A stretch of DNA of 46,768 nt from a virus. Location: IMG/VR virus record IMGVR_UViG_3300021364_000040, positions 1-46,768 of that record, one strand, 5' to 3'. Position numbers and translations under genes: made by a program. The notes under the pieces are model-generated. The model had not been told where the DNA came from. It was given only the letters and a program-made list of their open reading frames with translations, and did no database searches. The stretch's first letter is position 1. The number at the start of each line of letters is the position of its first letter. Positions 6,841 through 15,524 of the stretch are shown here, one piece after another.

Positions 6841-7362
6841 ATGTTAACAGTTGGACAACAATTTCCTGCGTTCTCACTGCAAGGAATTAATGAAAACAAC
6901 GAATTTGTGAGAGTTAGTGTAGACGAAAATTATCAACCATTAAAACATGATTGGTCAGTAGTTTACTTTTATCCAAAAGACTTTACCTTTATATGTCCTA
7001 CAGAGATTGCTGGTTTCGACACTTTAGTTGACCATGCAAACGTGATAGGAATTAGTGGTGATAACGAGTTCTGTAAATTAGCATGGAAACAAGATAATGA
7101 ATTGATAGGTAATATCAGACATACACTTGCAGCTGATTGTGGACTAGGATTATCTTCACTATTGGGTATTGTCAATGAAGAAGAGGGTGTATGTTATCGT
7201 GCAACCTTTATCTTTGATAAAAACAGAATCATTCAACATGCTTCAGTCAATGCATTAGACACTGGAAGAAACCATAACGAAGTTCTAAGAACTTTGAAAG
7301 GTTTACAAGCAGGTGGACTAACTGGTTGTGCATGGGACGATGGGGACGAGTTTGTCGGATAA
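6841..7362 (+). CDS. 2-Cys peroxiredoxin (AhpC/Prx1 type)
   Basis: A protein of 173 aa with a thioredoxin fold. The peroxidatic Cys52 sits in DFTFICPTE and the resolving Cys163 in GLTGCAWDDGDE near the C-terminus. GISGDNEFCKLAW is the usual central segment. It reduces hydrogen peroxide and organic peroxides in the cytoplasm, using a thiol donor (host thioredoxin or AhpF-like, or possibly the phage glutaredoxin). It is slightly shorter than typical AhpC (about 187 aa). It has its own promoter at 6781 and overlaps the methyltransferase gene by 23 nt. It probably protects an infected cell from oxidative stress. Confidence 0.93.
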   Translation: MLTVGQQFPAFSLQGINENNEFVRVSVDENYQPLKHDWSVVYFYPKDFTFICPTEIAGFDTLVDHANVIGISGDNEFCKLAWKQDNELIGNIRHTLAADCGLGLSSLLGIVNEEEGVCYRATFIFDKNRIIQHASVNALDTGRNHNEVLRTLKGLQAGGLTGCAWDDGDEFVG

Positions 7363-8776
7363 ACTATACCAAGTCCTTAAAGACAATGCAAATGAGAAGG
7401 GTTTACCTTTAATTGAGGGTAAACTCTTTGATGCATTAACAGAAGAATACGGAAGGGAAAAGTTCCGTGAGGTTCTTGCAGATTACATAGAAAAAGAAAG
7501 ACCCGAATTCCCACTCAAACCCATTTCTCACGAAGATATGAGAAATACCTTTATTAGACTTCTAGAATATGACGTATGGAAGTTTATATATCCACACGAA
7601 AATTTAGAACAAGAAGTTGTAGAAAAGTATGACGATTACAAATATCCATATTCAGAATGGGGTCATGGAATGGTCAATGCACCTTCCACATTTAATGATG
7701 CAAGTGATTACTTTATGCAACACTTAAGACTTGCTTGTGATTCATATGGACATAGAGCTCCATTGAATGCATTCAAAGAATCAAATGCTCAACAACTTAA
7801 ATCACCATTAGGTGCAATATGGAGAGGAGTAAACGATATCAAAAAAGAGATATCAACAGACGTAGACGGAAAAGAAATAGTTAAGTTAGTAGGTGGTTCA
7901 CTTAAAGAAGACACTTACAGAATGGCATTTAGATTGGGTGCCTATATTGCAACACAATTCAAACCAGTTGTTGCAAAATGTTTTTATGAAATGACTGAGG
8001 CAAAAACAGTTTTGGATACCAGTTGTGGTTGGGGAGATAGACTATGTGGATTCTTTGCAACCAAAGGAACAGAACTCTACGTTGGTTGTGACCCGAACCC
8101 AAACACTTTTGAAGTGTATAAAAAACAATGTGTAGAATATGAAAAGATTCTTACAGGTTATGCACCAAAGATTACAGAAACCAAAGATAAGTTTATGTCA
8201 GTTGGTTCTAAAAGAGTTATAATCTATAGAAGTGGTGCAGAGGATATTCCTTATGAAGAGTTTCCACCAATAGATTGTGCATTCACTTCACCACCATATT
8301 TCTCTACAGAAACATATAACAAAGGTGGAGAACATGAAGAAGACCAGTCATGGAGTAAGTTCTCAGAATATGAATCATGGAGAGACGATTTCTTTTTACC
8401 AGTTTCTAGAAAATCATTCGAAGTGTTATCAGAGAATGGACACTTATTGATAAATATAATGAACCCAAAGATTAAGGGAAAAATGTTTCCTTCATGTGAC
8501 GAAGTTGTAGACTTACTTAAACCACACTTCAAAGGTCAGATTGGAATGAGAATTATGCAACGACCTCAATCTTCTGAATCATTCTTAGAGAAATGGTCAG
8601 ACGTAAAAGGTGATAGTGACGACAATCAAGTATCAGACAAAGAAGGAATCGATAGAACTGCAATGCAAGATTTCATGAAAAAATTATACATGGAAAATGT
8701 ATGGTGGTTCTCAAAAGAGGATAAGGATTTATTCTTACCTAACAGAAGAAATACATTGGAGAGTTTTTTTGGATAG
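7340..8776 (+). CDS. SPPY-type DNA methyltransferase (amino-methylating)
   Basis: A protein of 478 aa. The N-terminal about 190 residues are unassigned and may be a recognition or accessory domain. A Rossmann methyltransferase follows, with an AdoMet-binding segment LDTSCGWGDRLCGFFA (about 227-242) and the catalytic motif SPPY (317-320). SPPY is typical of N4-cytosine and some N6-adenine enzymes, so the target base is uncertain. I chose ATG 7340 over GTG 7328; both overlap the peroxiredoxin gene. No restriction enzyme gene is adjacent, so it is probably a solitary, self-protecting phage enzyme. Confidence 0.78.
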   Translation: MGTSLSDKLYQVLKDNANEKGLPLIEGKLFDALTEEYGREKFREVLADYIEKERPEFPLKPISHEDMRNTFIRLLEYDVWKFIYPHENLEQEVVEKYDDYKYPYSEWGHGMVNAPSTFNDASDYFMQHLRLACDSYGHRAPLNAFKESNAQQLKSPLGAIWRGVNDIKKEISTDVDGKEIVKLVGGSLKEDTYRMAFRLGAYIATQFKPVVAKCFYEMTEAKTVLDTSCGWGDRLCGFFATKGTELYVGCDPNPNTFEVYKKQCVEYEKILTGYAPKITETKDKFMSVGSKRVIIYRSGAEDIPYEEFPPIDCAFTSPPYFSTETYNKGGEHEEDQSWSKFSEYESWRDDFFLPVSRKSFEVLSENGHLLINIMNPKIKGKMFPSCDEVVDLLKPHFKGQIGMRIMQRPQSSESFLEKWSDVKGDSDDNQVSDKEGIDRTAMQDFMKKLYMENVWWFSKEDKDLFLPNRRNTLESFFG

Positions 8777-9086
8777 TATAACACCATTATTTGACGAAGG
8801 AGTTTATTGTGTCGTAGACAATAACAAGCTTGATATGTCGGGTATTCAAATTCTTAAAGGAGAATGGAAAGACGTTATCTACGTTTATGGTAAAGTTGGA
8901 TTCGAAGAGGGAAAACCAAACATAAATTTTCAGAGAGATATTGTTGTCGTTCCCGAAAATCATGACTTAGACGAACTCCTAAATAATAAGGAATTAAATA
9001 ACCTTATGGGTGATATACTCGTAGAATTACTACAGGAACAAATGAGGAAAGAGAATGAACAAGGAATTACTGAAGGAACAGATTAA
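8769..9086 (+). CDS. Conserved hypothetical acidic protein (105 aa)
   Basis: The start is TTG 8769, chosen because GGAGAG lies about 5 nt upstream and it overlaps the methyltransferase stop by 8 nt. An ATG at 8697 lies deep in the preceding gene. The protein has a beta-rich middle (GIQILKGEWKDVIYVYGKVGF, NFQRDIVVVPENH) and an acidic helical end (DELLNNKELNNLMGDILVELLQEQ). No catalytic motif is visible and I do not recognise the family. It overlaps the lysozyme gene by 32 nt. Confidence 0.6.
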   Translation: MDSITPLFDEGVYCVVDNNKLDMSGIQILKGEWKDVIYVYGKVGFEEGKPNINFQRDIVVVPENHDLDELLNNKELNNLMGDILVELLQEQMRKENEQGITEGTD

Positions 9087-9510
9087 AAGACACGAAGGTG
9101 AAGTTTTAGAAATTTACGAAGACTCACTAGGATATTTAACGTTTGGTGTTGGACACTTAGTTAAAGAAGACGACCCCGAATACGGACAACCAGCTGGAAC
9201 ACCAGTTTCACAAGAAAGAGTAGACGAAGTATACGAACACGATTTTGAAAAACACGTAGAAGAAACAATTCATGTGTTTGAGTCAAAAGGTGGAGAGGAC
9301 TTCTATGCACTTCCCGAAGATATACAACATGTTCTCGTAAACATGACTTTCAATCTAGGAGGAACTAGATTTGGTAAGTTCAATAATATGTGGAAAGGTG
9401 TTGTTGAAAATGATTGGGAAAAGGTTGCAGTCGAAATGGAAGACTCACGTTGGTTTAAACAAGTAGGAAGACGTTCAATCGAACTACAGGAGATTGTCAG
9501 AAGTGTCTAA
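9055..9510 (+). CDS. e: T4-type lysozyme (endolysin, GH24)
   Basis: A protein of 151 aa that matches the T4 lysozyme layout. It has the catalytic Glu14 in RHEG, Asp23 in YEDSLG and Thr29 in YLTFGVGHL, followed by the helical lobe with MTFNLGG. It hydrolyses peptidoglycan between N-acetylmuramic acid and N-acetylglucosamine at lysis. No signal peptide is visible, so it needs a holin, which is not evident nearby; the spanin pair lies at 39702-40578. It overlaps both flanking genes. Confidence 0.92.
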   Translation: MNKELLKEQIKRHEGEVLEIYEDSLGYLTFGVGHLVKEDDPEYGQPAGTPVSQERVDEVYEHDFEKHVEETIHVFESKGGEDFYALPEDIQHVLVNMTFNLGGTRFGKFNNMWKGVVENDWEKVAVEMEDSRWFKQVGRRSIELQEIVRSV

Positions 9511-9784
9511 AGTTAAATGTATCAGACTCGATACTGGAGAAGTTATCATAGGTTTTGTCGAGAAAACACTATTGGGTGATTATAAAATCCAAGAAGCACA
9601 ACTTTGTATTACAGACGTGCAAGACGGAAAGTTCGAAGTAAAACTTGCACCATGGATTCCATATGCAAAAGAATATAACTTTATTATTAACAAAGATTTA
9701 GTGCAAACAGTCTTTGAACCAAGACCACAATTAGAAACAAACTTTAAGGTTGCAACTGGTAATAACAACCAAAGAGGTAGATAA
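9503..9784 (+). CDS. Conserved phage protein, possible Sm-like fold
   Basis: The start is GTG 9503 because AGGAG (9488-9492) is correctly spaced for it and not for TTG 9494. The protein has 93 aa. KCIRLDTGEVIIGFVEK, then beta strands with KLAPWIPYAKEYNFII and a final PxxxLxxxF segment, resemble small phage proteins with an Sm/Hfq-like barrel. The fold is inferred from the strand pattern (xxLxxGExIxGxV) and is not certain. It could bind RNA. It overlaps the lysozyme gene by 8 nt and meets the next gene at one shared base. Confidence 0.6.
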   Translation: MSKVKCIRLDTGEVIIGFVEKTLLGDYKIQEAQLCITDVQDGKFEVKLAPWIPYAKEYNFIINKDLVQTVFEPRPQLETNFKVATGNNNQRGR

Positions 9785-10023
9785 TGAAAGATATGACAAA
9801 TGAAATTCTAAAAGGTGTTGTTGCTCATGCAGACGGACATATTGCAAAACACAAAGCAAACATTCTAGTTCAATGTAAAAATTCAGTAGGGGTTGCAGAA
9901 CATGGTGACCACATTGAGACAATCGAAAAAGAATTAGAACAGATTGCTCATTACGAAGATTTAAAAGACGTAGTAAATAAACATTTTTCAGAATATACAG
10001 ACAGAACCACATTGACAGAATAG
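9784..10023 (+). CDS. Conserved hypothetical helical protein (79 aa)
   Basis: A short helical protein (GVVAHADGHIAKHKANILVQCKNSVGVAEHGDHIETIEKELEQIAHYEDL) just before the polymerase gene. It is His- and Glu-rich and has no known catalytic motif. Similar small proteins sit upstream of gene 43 in marine T4-type phages, as far as I recall. The -35 box of the polymerase promoter lies within its last codons. Confidence 0.65.
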   Translation: MKDMTNEILKGVVAHADGHIAKHKANILVQCKNSVGVAEHGDHIETIEKELEQIAHYEDLKDVVNKHFSEYTDRTTLTE

Positions 10024-10041
10024 ACCCTATTGTAGTATAAT
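10012..10041 (+). promoter_or_regulatory. Strong sigma70-like promoter for DNA polymerase; leaderless
   Basis: Consensus TTGACA (10012-10017), 18 nt, consensus TATAAT (10036-10041). The polymerase ATG is at 10048, six bases after the -10 box, which is the predicted transcription start. No ribosome site precedes it, so the mRNA from this promoter should be leaderless. Confidence 0.85.
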
Positions 10042-10047
10042 AACTAC

Positions 10048-12564
10048 ATGGATTTCTATACAAATGTTTGTAGGACTAGGGACAAGATTCTAGTCAAAGG
10101 CTATAAGAACGGAAAACAACAAAAACTTTCTGTTGCATATAGACCCAATCACTATATCCCTTCTAAGAAAGGGGAAACACCATTCAAAAGTTTAGACGGA
10201 AGACCACTCGAAGCAGTGAATCTAAACTCTATGGGTGGTGCAAGAAAGTTCAGAGAGAGATACAGTGGTGTCGAAGGATTCGAAATCCATGGATACGACA
10301 GATATATCTATACCTACATTGCAGATAAATTTCAAGGTGATATCAAGTGGGACTTGAAACATATAAAGATTGCAACACTTGATATTGAGTGTGAGTGTGA
10401 AGACGGATTCCCCGAACCAATCTATGCAAATGAAAAGGTCAATGCAATTTCAATCAAACCTATTGGTGAAGATACACAAGTGTTTGGTATCGGCCCTTGG
10501 GAACACAATAGAACAGACGTAGTTTATCACAACTGCAAAAACGAATCACAACTCTTACTCAACTTTATAAAATACTGGAGAACAGAAAACTTTGATATCA
10601 TCACTGGTTGGAATGTAAACAGTTTCGATATTACATATCTTTGTAATCGTATTGATAGAATTCTTGGTGAGGGAGAACACAAAAAACTTTCACCATGGAA
10701 TCAATGTGACGTGAGAGAATTCCATTCGGGTTTTGGTCAGAAACAAATGATATTCAATTTATATGGTATCAATGTTCTTGACTATCTTGAACTGTATCGT
10801 AAACATACATTCGTTAATCAAGAATCCTACAAACTAGAAAACATTGCACAAGTAGAACTTGGTAAAGGTAAGATTGACTATTCAGAGTATGGTAATTTAC
10901 ATACACTATACAAACAGGATTATGCAAAGTTCTTAGAATATAATGTCAAAGACGTTGTCCTTGTTGAAGAACTAGAAGAGAAATTAGGATTGATTGAATT
11001 GACTTGTGCAATGTCATACAATGCAAAGTGTAATTACAATGACACTTTCGGAATGGTGAAATATTGGGAAACCATAATCTACAATCACCTCAAAGAACAA
11101 AACATTCAGACACCACCACAAAGACTGAAGAGTGGTAATGACAAGACACACCAAATCGTTGGTGCATATGTCAAAGACCCAATAGTCGGTGGACATGATT
11201 GGGTAGTGTCATTCGACTTGAACTCACTGTATCCACATATCATTATGCAATACAATATCTCACCCGAGAAAATGGTAAAAGGAAACAGACAAGATATCAA
11301 CGTAGAGAAAATGTTATCTAAACAAGCGGACTTATCTTATGTCTATCAATGTGGAAATACAGTCACACCAAATGGTGTAATGTATTCTAAAGATAAACAA
11401 GGATTTCTTCCCGAACTTATGGAACGACTCTATGACGAAAGAAAAGAGTGGAAGAAGAAAATGATTGGTTATCAGAAAGAACGAGAAGTCTGTAAAGAAC
11501 TAAAACGTAAGAGAGAACTTGATACACTTATTAAACGTGCATACAATAATCAACAGGTTCGTAAGATTGCACTTAACTCAGCATATGGAGCTCTTGCAAA
11601 TCAATACTTTGCATTCTTTTCTATCGACCTTGCAGAGTCAATCACAACCAGTGGTCAGTTAATTATCAAGTGGTCAGAGAAAACTATTAATGAATTCCTA
11701 AACAAAACACTTGAGACAGAGAACGAAGACTATGTGATTGCAATGGATACCGATTCTGTTTACATTACAATGGACAAACTAGTTAAGAAAGTTTTACCCG
11801 AAGAAACAGACAAGACCAAGATTGTAGATTTTCTAAACAAATCTGAAGGAATGATTGAACAGGTTCTTGCAAAAGGATTCAAAGAACTTGCAGAATACAC
11901 CAATGCATTCCAACAGAAAATGCAAATGGGGAGAGAGGTAATTGCAGACAGAGGTATTTGGACTGCAAAGAAAAGATACATTCTCAATGTTCATGACAAC
12001 GAAGGTGTAAGACTTGCAGAACCGAAACTTAAAATGATGGGTATCGAAACTGCAAAGTCTTCTACACCTCAATGGGTCAGAACAAAACTAACAGAAGCCT
12101 TAAAGGTGGTTATGAATGGAACTGAACAAGAATTGTGGGAGTTCGTAGAAACTGCAAGAAAAGAATTCAGAAACCTTCCACCCGAAGAGGTTGCATTTCC
12201 AAGAGGTGTAAAAAATCTTGCACAATACTCTTGTCCTACAAACATTTATTCTAAAGGAACACCAATTCATGTTCGAGGTTCTCTACTACACAACCATTTA
12301 TTGAAATCCAAGAACCTCGACATGAGATATGAAATGATTAAGAACTCAGATAAGATTCGTTTTTCATATCTCACAACACCAAACCCAATCAATGAGAATG
12401 TCATATCGTTTATTAGTTCACTTCCTAGGGAACTAGATTTACATAGATTCATTGATTATGATATGCAATTTGATAAAGCATTTACAGAACCATTAAAGAA
12501 TATCGTAAACTTAATTAACTGGAATGTAGAACCAGTTGCAAGTTTAGATTCGTTCTTTGGTTAG
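10048..12564 (+). CDS. 43: Family B DNA polymerase (gp43)
   Basis: A protein of 838 aa. The 3'-5' exonuclease domain carries Exo I (LDIECE, Asp112/Glu114), Exo II (NVNSFDITYL) and Exo III (YNVKDV). The polymerase domain carries motif A (DLNSLYPHII, SLYP 393-396), motif B (KIALNSAYGALANQ) and motif C (MDTDSVY, Asp567/Asp569). The C-terminal peptide (LDSFFG) resembles the clamp-binding tail of T4 gp43. It replicates the phage genome. It is slightly shorter than T4 gp43 (898 aa). The strong promoter at 10012 gives a leaderless transcript. Confidence 0.97.
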   Translation: MDFYTNVCRTRDKILVKGYKNGKQQKLSVAYRPNHYIPSKKGETPFKSLDGRPLEAVNLNSMGGARKFRERYSGVEGFEIHGYDRYIYTYIADKFQGDIKWDLKHIKIATLDIECECEDGFPEPIYANEKVNAISIKPIGEDTQVFGIGPWEHNRTDVVYHNCKNESQLLLNFIKYWRTENFDIITGWNVNSFDITYLCNRIDRILGEGEHKKLSPWNQCDVREFHSGFGQKQMIFNLYGINVLDYLELYRKHTFVNQESYKLENIAQVELGKGKIDYSEYGNLHTLYKQDYAKFLEYNVKDVVLVEELEEKLGLIELTCAMSYNAKCNYNDTFGMVKYWETIIYNHLKEQNIQTPPQRLKSGNDKTHQIVGAYVKDPIVGGHDWVVSFDLNSLYPHIIMQYNISPEKMVKGNRQDINVEKMLSKQADLSYVYQCGNTVTPNGVMYSKDKQGFLPELMERLYDERKEWKKKMIGYQKEREVCKELKRKRELDTLIKRAYNNQQVRKIALNSAYGALANQYFAFFSIDLAESITTSGQLIIKWSEKTINEFLNKTLETENEDYVIAMDTDSVYITMDKLVKKVLPEETDKTKIVDFLNKSEGMIEQVLAKGFKELAEYTNAFQQKMQMGREVIADRGIWTAKKRYILNVHDNEGVRLAEPKLKMMGIETAKSSTPQWVRTKLTEALKVVMNGTEQELWEFVETARKEFRNLPPEEVAFPRGVKNLAQYSCPTNIYSKGTPIHVRGSLLHNHLLKSKNLDMRYEMIKNSDKIRFSYLTTPNPINENVISFISSLPRELDLHRFIDYDMQFDKAFTEPLKNIVNLINWNVEPVASLDSFFG

Positions 12565-12572
12565 GAGACACT

Positions 12573-12746
12573 ATGAAACACATGATACGTTGGATGAAGA
12601 TTAATGCATTTATTAATCTATATCTCGGAATAATTTTAACATTCGTTTTGATTGCACTGGTAGTGGATATCACACTGGACAGTTATTGGCATTCAAATGA
12701 CTTCAAAGATTTACTTTTAGGTAAAGATGTGGCACCTACTGATTAG
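12573..12746 (+). CDS. Small single-pass membrane protein (57 aa)
   Basis: The ATG follows AGGAGA by 5 nt. The protein has one hydrophobic helix (INLYLGIILTFVLIALVV, about 14-31) after a basic N-terminus (MKHMIRWMK) and an acidic C-terminal tail. No family is recognised. It is followed by another membrane protein with a 20-nt overlap, so the two may act together or be superinfection or lysis accessories. Confidence 0.6.
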   Translation: MKHMIRWMKINAFINLYLGIILTFVLIALVVDITLDSYWHSNDFKDLLLGKDVAPTD

Positions 12747-12969
12747 TATAAAGTTTTATGTGTATAGTGTATTGATTGCACATACACTGATAATGTTTTA
12801 TATGTTCCCAATAATACCAATTGCAATAGGTTATATACTTCTTGCAGCTGCAATAGGTTTTTTTGGTTTGTATATTGCATATGATTACGATAGAACATTT
12901 ACCCAATACAAGAAAACCCAAAATCCTATGGATTGGGACTTGTTTGACACTAAATACTCTAGGAGTTAG
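12727..12969 (+). CDS. Small membrane protein with two helices (80 aa)
   Basis: It has two hydrophobic segments (about 5-28 and 31-53, including GYILLAAAIGFFGLYIAY) and a charged C-terminal tail (YDRTFTQYKKTQNPMDWDLFDTKY). No sequence family is recognised. The ATG at 12727 lies inside the previous gene. Topology would resemble small holins, but there is no direct evidence for that role. Confidence 0.55.
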   Translation: MWHLLISIKFYVYSVLIAHTLIMFYMFPIIPIAIGYILLAAAIGFFGLYIAYDYDRTFTQYKKTQNPMDWDLFDTKYSRS

Positions 12970-13015
12970 ATTCTCAGTTGGAGGTCTAATAAAATTAATC
13001 CATATGGAGTAAACA

Positions 13016-13291
13016 ATGAAAATAGCATATATTGCTATTTTTGTGGGTATATTACTTCCTTCTTGTGCCTCAGTTGGAGCAGTTATTGAAGGTGGTAAAG
13101 AGTTTACAACTGGTGTTGTCGATGGTGCAGTTCAAGGAACTCAAACATTGGTAAACGCAGTTGCAGATGATGTAGTATCAGTTGGAACGTTAGTCGCAGA
13201 CACTACAACAGGAGTCATTGACACTGTTGCAGACGAAGTTGACCGACAGACAGATGAACTACAAGAGGAAGAGAAAACTGAAAAAAAGTAG
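13016..13291 (+). CDS. Small lipoprotein with amphipathic repeats
   Basis: A protein of 91 aa with a lipoprotein signal and lipobox LLPSC (Cys17). The mature part is an Ala/Val/Thr/Gly-rich helix with loose 11-residue repeats (TTGVVDGAVQGTQTLVNAVADD, TTTGVIDTVADE). It ends in a charged EEEKTEKK tail. It is probably anchored in a membrane leaflet on the periplasmic side. It resembles entericidin-like small lipoproteins only in general composition. It has an acceptable ribosome site (GGAGTAAAC). Confidence 0.6.
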   Translation: MKIAYIAIFVGILLPSCASVGAVIEGGKEFTTGVVDGAVQGTQTLVNAVADDVVSVGTLVADTTTGVIDTVADEVDRQTDELQEEEKTEKK

Positions 13292-13326
13292 AGGAGGTCA
13301 TTCCGACAGTTGTATTACTGGAGGCT

Positions 13327-13383
13327 ATGATGCTCTATTGTTCAGAGTTCCCACAAAAATGTAGAACTAGAAGAGGGGACTAA
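13327..13383 (+). CDS. Possible 18-aa peptide gene
   Basis: ATGATG follows a good GGAGG ribosome site by 3 nt and opens an 18-codon frame (MMLYCSEFPQKCRTRRGD). Its stop codon lies inside the hairpin of the terminator at 13370-13400. Two cysteines and a basic end are the only features. It could be a leader peptide or chance. Confidence 0.3.
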   Translation: MMLYCSEFPQKCRTRRGD

Positions 13384-13400
13384 CTAGTCCCTTCTTTTTT
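13370..13400 (+). terminator. Intrinsic terminator before iscU
   Basis: GGGACT (13376-13381), loop AACT, AGTCCC (13386-13391), with partial extension by GAA/TTC, followed by six T (13395-13400). It ends the polymerase-to-lipoprotein transcription unit directly before the late promoter at 13403. Confidence 0.8.
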
Positions 13401-13402
13401 AT

Positions 13403-13410
13403 TATAAATA
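13403..13410 (+). promoter_or_regulatory. T4-type late promoter TATAAATA for iscU
   Basis: An exact TATAAATA, six bases before the iscU ATG at 13417. T4 late transcripts begin about six bases after this element, so the mRNA would start at or one base before the ATG (leaderless). There is no ribosome site. Confidence 0.7.
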
Positions 13411-13416
13411 AGAGTA

Positions 13417-13812
13417 ATGGCATATAGTAAACAAGTGATTGAGAGGTTCGAAGGTGTTTTAAATTCACCCGAACAATTCTCAGTTGGAAGATTTGACCCT
13501 AACGACCCGAATGTAGCAACAGGAATGACGGGTGCTCCCGCATGTGGTGACGTTATGAAACTCCAATTGAAACTAAATCCCGATACCAATGTTATAGAAG
13601 ACGTAAAGTTTAAAACATATGGTTGTGGAAGTGCAATCGCAAGTTCAACTATGTTCGTTGATATGTTAAAAGGTTTAACTATAGACGAAGCCAAGGAAAT
13701 TAAAGATAAGGATATTGCAGACGCATTAGAACTTCCACCTATAAAACTACACTGTTCAGTGTTAGCAGAAGATTCAATCAGACGTGCAATCCAAAACTGG
13801 GAAGAAAAATAA
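13417..13812 (+). CDS. iscU: IscU Fe-S cluster scaffold protein
   Basis: A protein of 131 aa that is IscU-like over its whole length. It has the three cluster ligands Cys43 (GAPACGDVMKLQL), Cys70 (YGCGSAIASS) and Cys113 (LHCSVLAED), with Asp45 and His112. The chaperone-recognition motif LPPIK (106-110) matches the LPPVK that HscA binds. It should hold nascent [2Fe-2S] clusters made by the host cysteine desulfurase and pass them on via HscA/HscB. No IscS, HscA or HscB genes are nearby, so it depends on the host machinery. It shares its last base with the next start codon. It has its own late promoter and no leader. Confidence 0.95.
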   Translation: MAYSKQVIERFEGVLNSPEQFSVGRFDPNDPNVATGMTGAPACGDVMKLQLKLNPDTNVIEDVKFKTYGCGSAIASSTMFVDMLKGLTIDEAKEIKDKDIADALELPPIKLHCSVLAEDSIRRAIQNWEEK

Positions 13813-14252
13813 TGTATGAGTATAAAGTATCAGTAGTGAAAGTGGTCGATGGTGACACTGTAGATGTAGATATCGATTTAGGATTCGGTATGGTTTATAA
13901 GAAACAACGTGTGAGAATGTTAGGAATCGACACGCCAGAATCTAGAACTAGAGATTTAACCGAAAAGAAATTTGGTAAAGCAAGTAAAAAACATCTCAAA
14001 AAACTATTAGAGGAGTGTGAAAGTGTATCCCTTGTATCACATGATAAAGGAAAATTTGGTAGAATTTTGGGTGAATTATTTGCTCATCATATCGAAGGAC
14101 ACCCAGTCTTTGGACATAAAGTAAACATAAACGAACAAATGATTTTAGATTATCATGCAGTAAAATATACTGGTGGTAATAAAGAAGAAATCGAAGAAGG
14201 TCATTTAAAAAACAGAGAAAAATTAATCCAATTAGGTGAGATAGTATTATGA
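13812..14252 (+). CDS. Staphylococcal-nuclease-type thermonuclease
   Basis: A protein of 146 aa with an SNase domain: VVKVVDGDTVDVDIDLGFG (calcium-binding Asp residues), VRMLGIDTPESR (the R-x-x-G-I-D-x-P-E motif) and KFGRILGEL (second active-site Arg). The family cleaves DNA and RNA phosphodiesters. There is no signal peptide, so it would act in the infected cell, perhaps on host DNA. It overlaps iscU by 1 nt and the next gene by 4 nt (ATGA). Confidence 0.88.
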   Translation: MYEYKVSVVKVVDGDTVDVDIDLGFGMVYKKQRVRMLGIDTPESRTRDLTEKKFGKASKKHLKKLLEECESVSLVSHDKGKFGRILGELFAHHIEGHPVFGHKVNINEQMILDYHAVKYTGGNKEEIEEGHLKNREKLIQLGEIVL

Positions 14253-14419
14253 TAATATCACCCATGGATTGTTTCTATATATTAATGATTGGTGTAATCT
14301 TTGCATTTATCATACACTTAGAAGTCAAAGTGTCTTCCTTACTTACTATGATGGAAGAACATGTCAGAATAGACGACAGACTTTGTGATATTTCTAAAAA
14401 ATTAGACAAAAACCCCTAG
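14249..14419 (+). CDS. Small membrane protein with helical tail (56 aa)
   Basis: It begins in an ATGA overlap with the nuclease stop. One hydrophobic helix (FYILMIGVIFAFIIHLEV) is followed by a probable coiled-coil tail (MMEEHVRIDDRLCDISKKLDK). There is no recognised family. The stop codon lies on the -35 region of the uvsX promoter. Confidence 0.6.
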   Translation: MIISPMDCFYILMIGVIFAFIIHLEVKVSSLLTMMEEHVRIDDRLCDISKKLDKNP

Positions 14420-14445
14420 ACAAAACCTAACATTGATACTATAAT
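14417..14445 (+). promoter_or_regulatory. Sigma70-like promoter for uvsX
   Basis: TAGACA (14417-14422), 17 nt, TATAAT (14440-14445). The predicted start is near 14452, giving a 20-nt leader with GGAG (14461-14464) before the uvsX ATG. Like the 6181 and 6781 promoters it is preceded by AAAACCCC. Confidence 0.65.
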
Positions 14446-14471
14446 GTATATAAACATTATGGAGAAGTGTT

Positions 14472-15524
14472 ATGTCATTTATTAAAGACTTAGTGAAATC
14501 CTCGGGAAACGAATATGCAAATATCGTTTCTGAAGGGGTTGCAGCTGGAGACGTAGATACCTTTGTTGATACAGGTTCTTATGTCTTCAATGCATTACTC
14601 AGTGGTTCACTTTATGGTGGACTTCCTAAAAACAAAATTACTGCAATCGCAGGTGAATCAGCAACTGGTAAAACATTCTTTGCATTAGGAATGGTCAAAC
14701 AGTTTCTAGAAGATAATCCCGAGTCTGCAGTTATCTATTTCGAATCTGAATCAGCAATCAGTAAACAAATGATTGAAGAGAGAGGAATCGATTCAAACAG
14801 AATGGTTATCGTGCCTGTGGTGACTGTTCAAGAATTCAGACAACAGGCAATATCTATACTTGATAAGTATCTCGAAACTCCAAAAGATAAGAGACCACCT
14901 ATGATGATGTGTCTTGATTCACTTGGAATGTTATCGACTACTAAAGAAATCGAGGATACTGCAGCGGGTAAAGAAACTCGTGACATGACTCGTGCTCAAG
15001 TTGTTAAAGGTGCATTCAGAGTTCTAACACTTAAGTTGGGACGTGCTGGTGTTCCTATGATTGTGACTAATCACACTTATGACGTGATTGGTTCAATGTT
15101 CCCACAAAAAGAAATGGGTGGTGGAAGTGGTTTGAAATATGCAGCCTCTTCAATTATCTATCTTTCAAAGAAGAAAGAAAAAGAAGGAACAGAAGTCATT
15201 GGAAATATCATTCATTGTAAGAATGCAAAATCAAGACTTACAGTTGAGAACAGAATCGTAGACGTAAGATTGTCATACGATAGTGGTCTTGATAGATACT
15301 ATGGTCTTTTAGACCTTGCACTTGCAAGTGGTATCTTCAAGAAGTCTTCAACAAGAATTGAATTACCAAATGGTAAAACAGAATTTGGTAAAACTATTAA
15401 CAACAACCCCGAGAAATACTTTACAGACGATGTAATGGAAAGACTCGAAAAAGTAGTAGAAGGATACTTTAAATATGGAAACGAGAATAGAACAGACGAT
15501 ACTCAAGAATCTGATTCAGAGTGA
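14472..15524 (+). CDS. uvsX: UvsX RecA-like recombinase
   Basis: A protein of 350 aa. Walker A is GESATGKT (61-68) and Walker B is around [13 protein letters not shown]-loop features include [13 protein letters not shown] and [18 protein letters not shown]. UvsX polymerises on single-stranded DNA and drives strand exchange for recombination-dependent replication and repair. The acidic C-terminal tail (DDTQESDSE) is typical. The length is close to T4 UvsX (391 aa) but shorter. It overlaps the helicase gene by 50 nt. Confidence 0.95.
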   Translation: MSFIKDLVKSSGNEYANIVSEGVAAGDVDTFVDTGSYVFNALLSGSLYGGLPKNKITAIAGESATGKTFFALGMVKQFLEDNPESAVIYFESESAISKQMIEERGIDSNRMVIVPVVTVQEFRQQAISILDKYLETPKDKRPPMMMCLDSLGMLSTTKEIEDTAAGKETRDMTRAQVVKGAFRVLTLKLGRAGVPMIVTNHTYDVIGSMFPQKEMGGGSGLKYAASSIIYLSKKKEKEGTEVIGNIIHCKNAKSRLTVENRIVDVRLSYDSGLDRYYGLLDLALASGIFKKSSTRIELPNGKTEFGKTINNNPEKYFTDDVMERLEKVVEGYFKYGNENRTDDTQESDSE

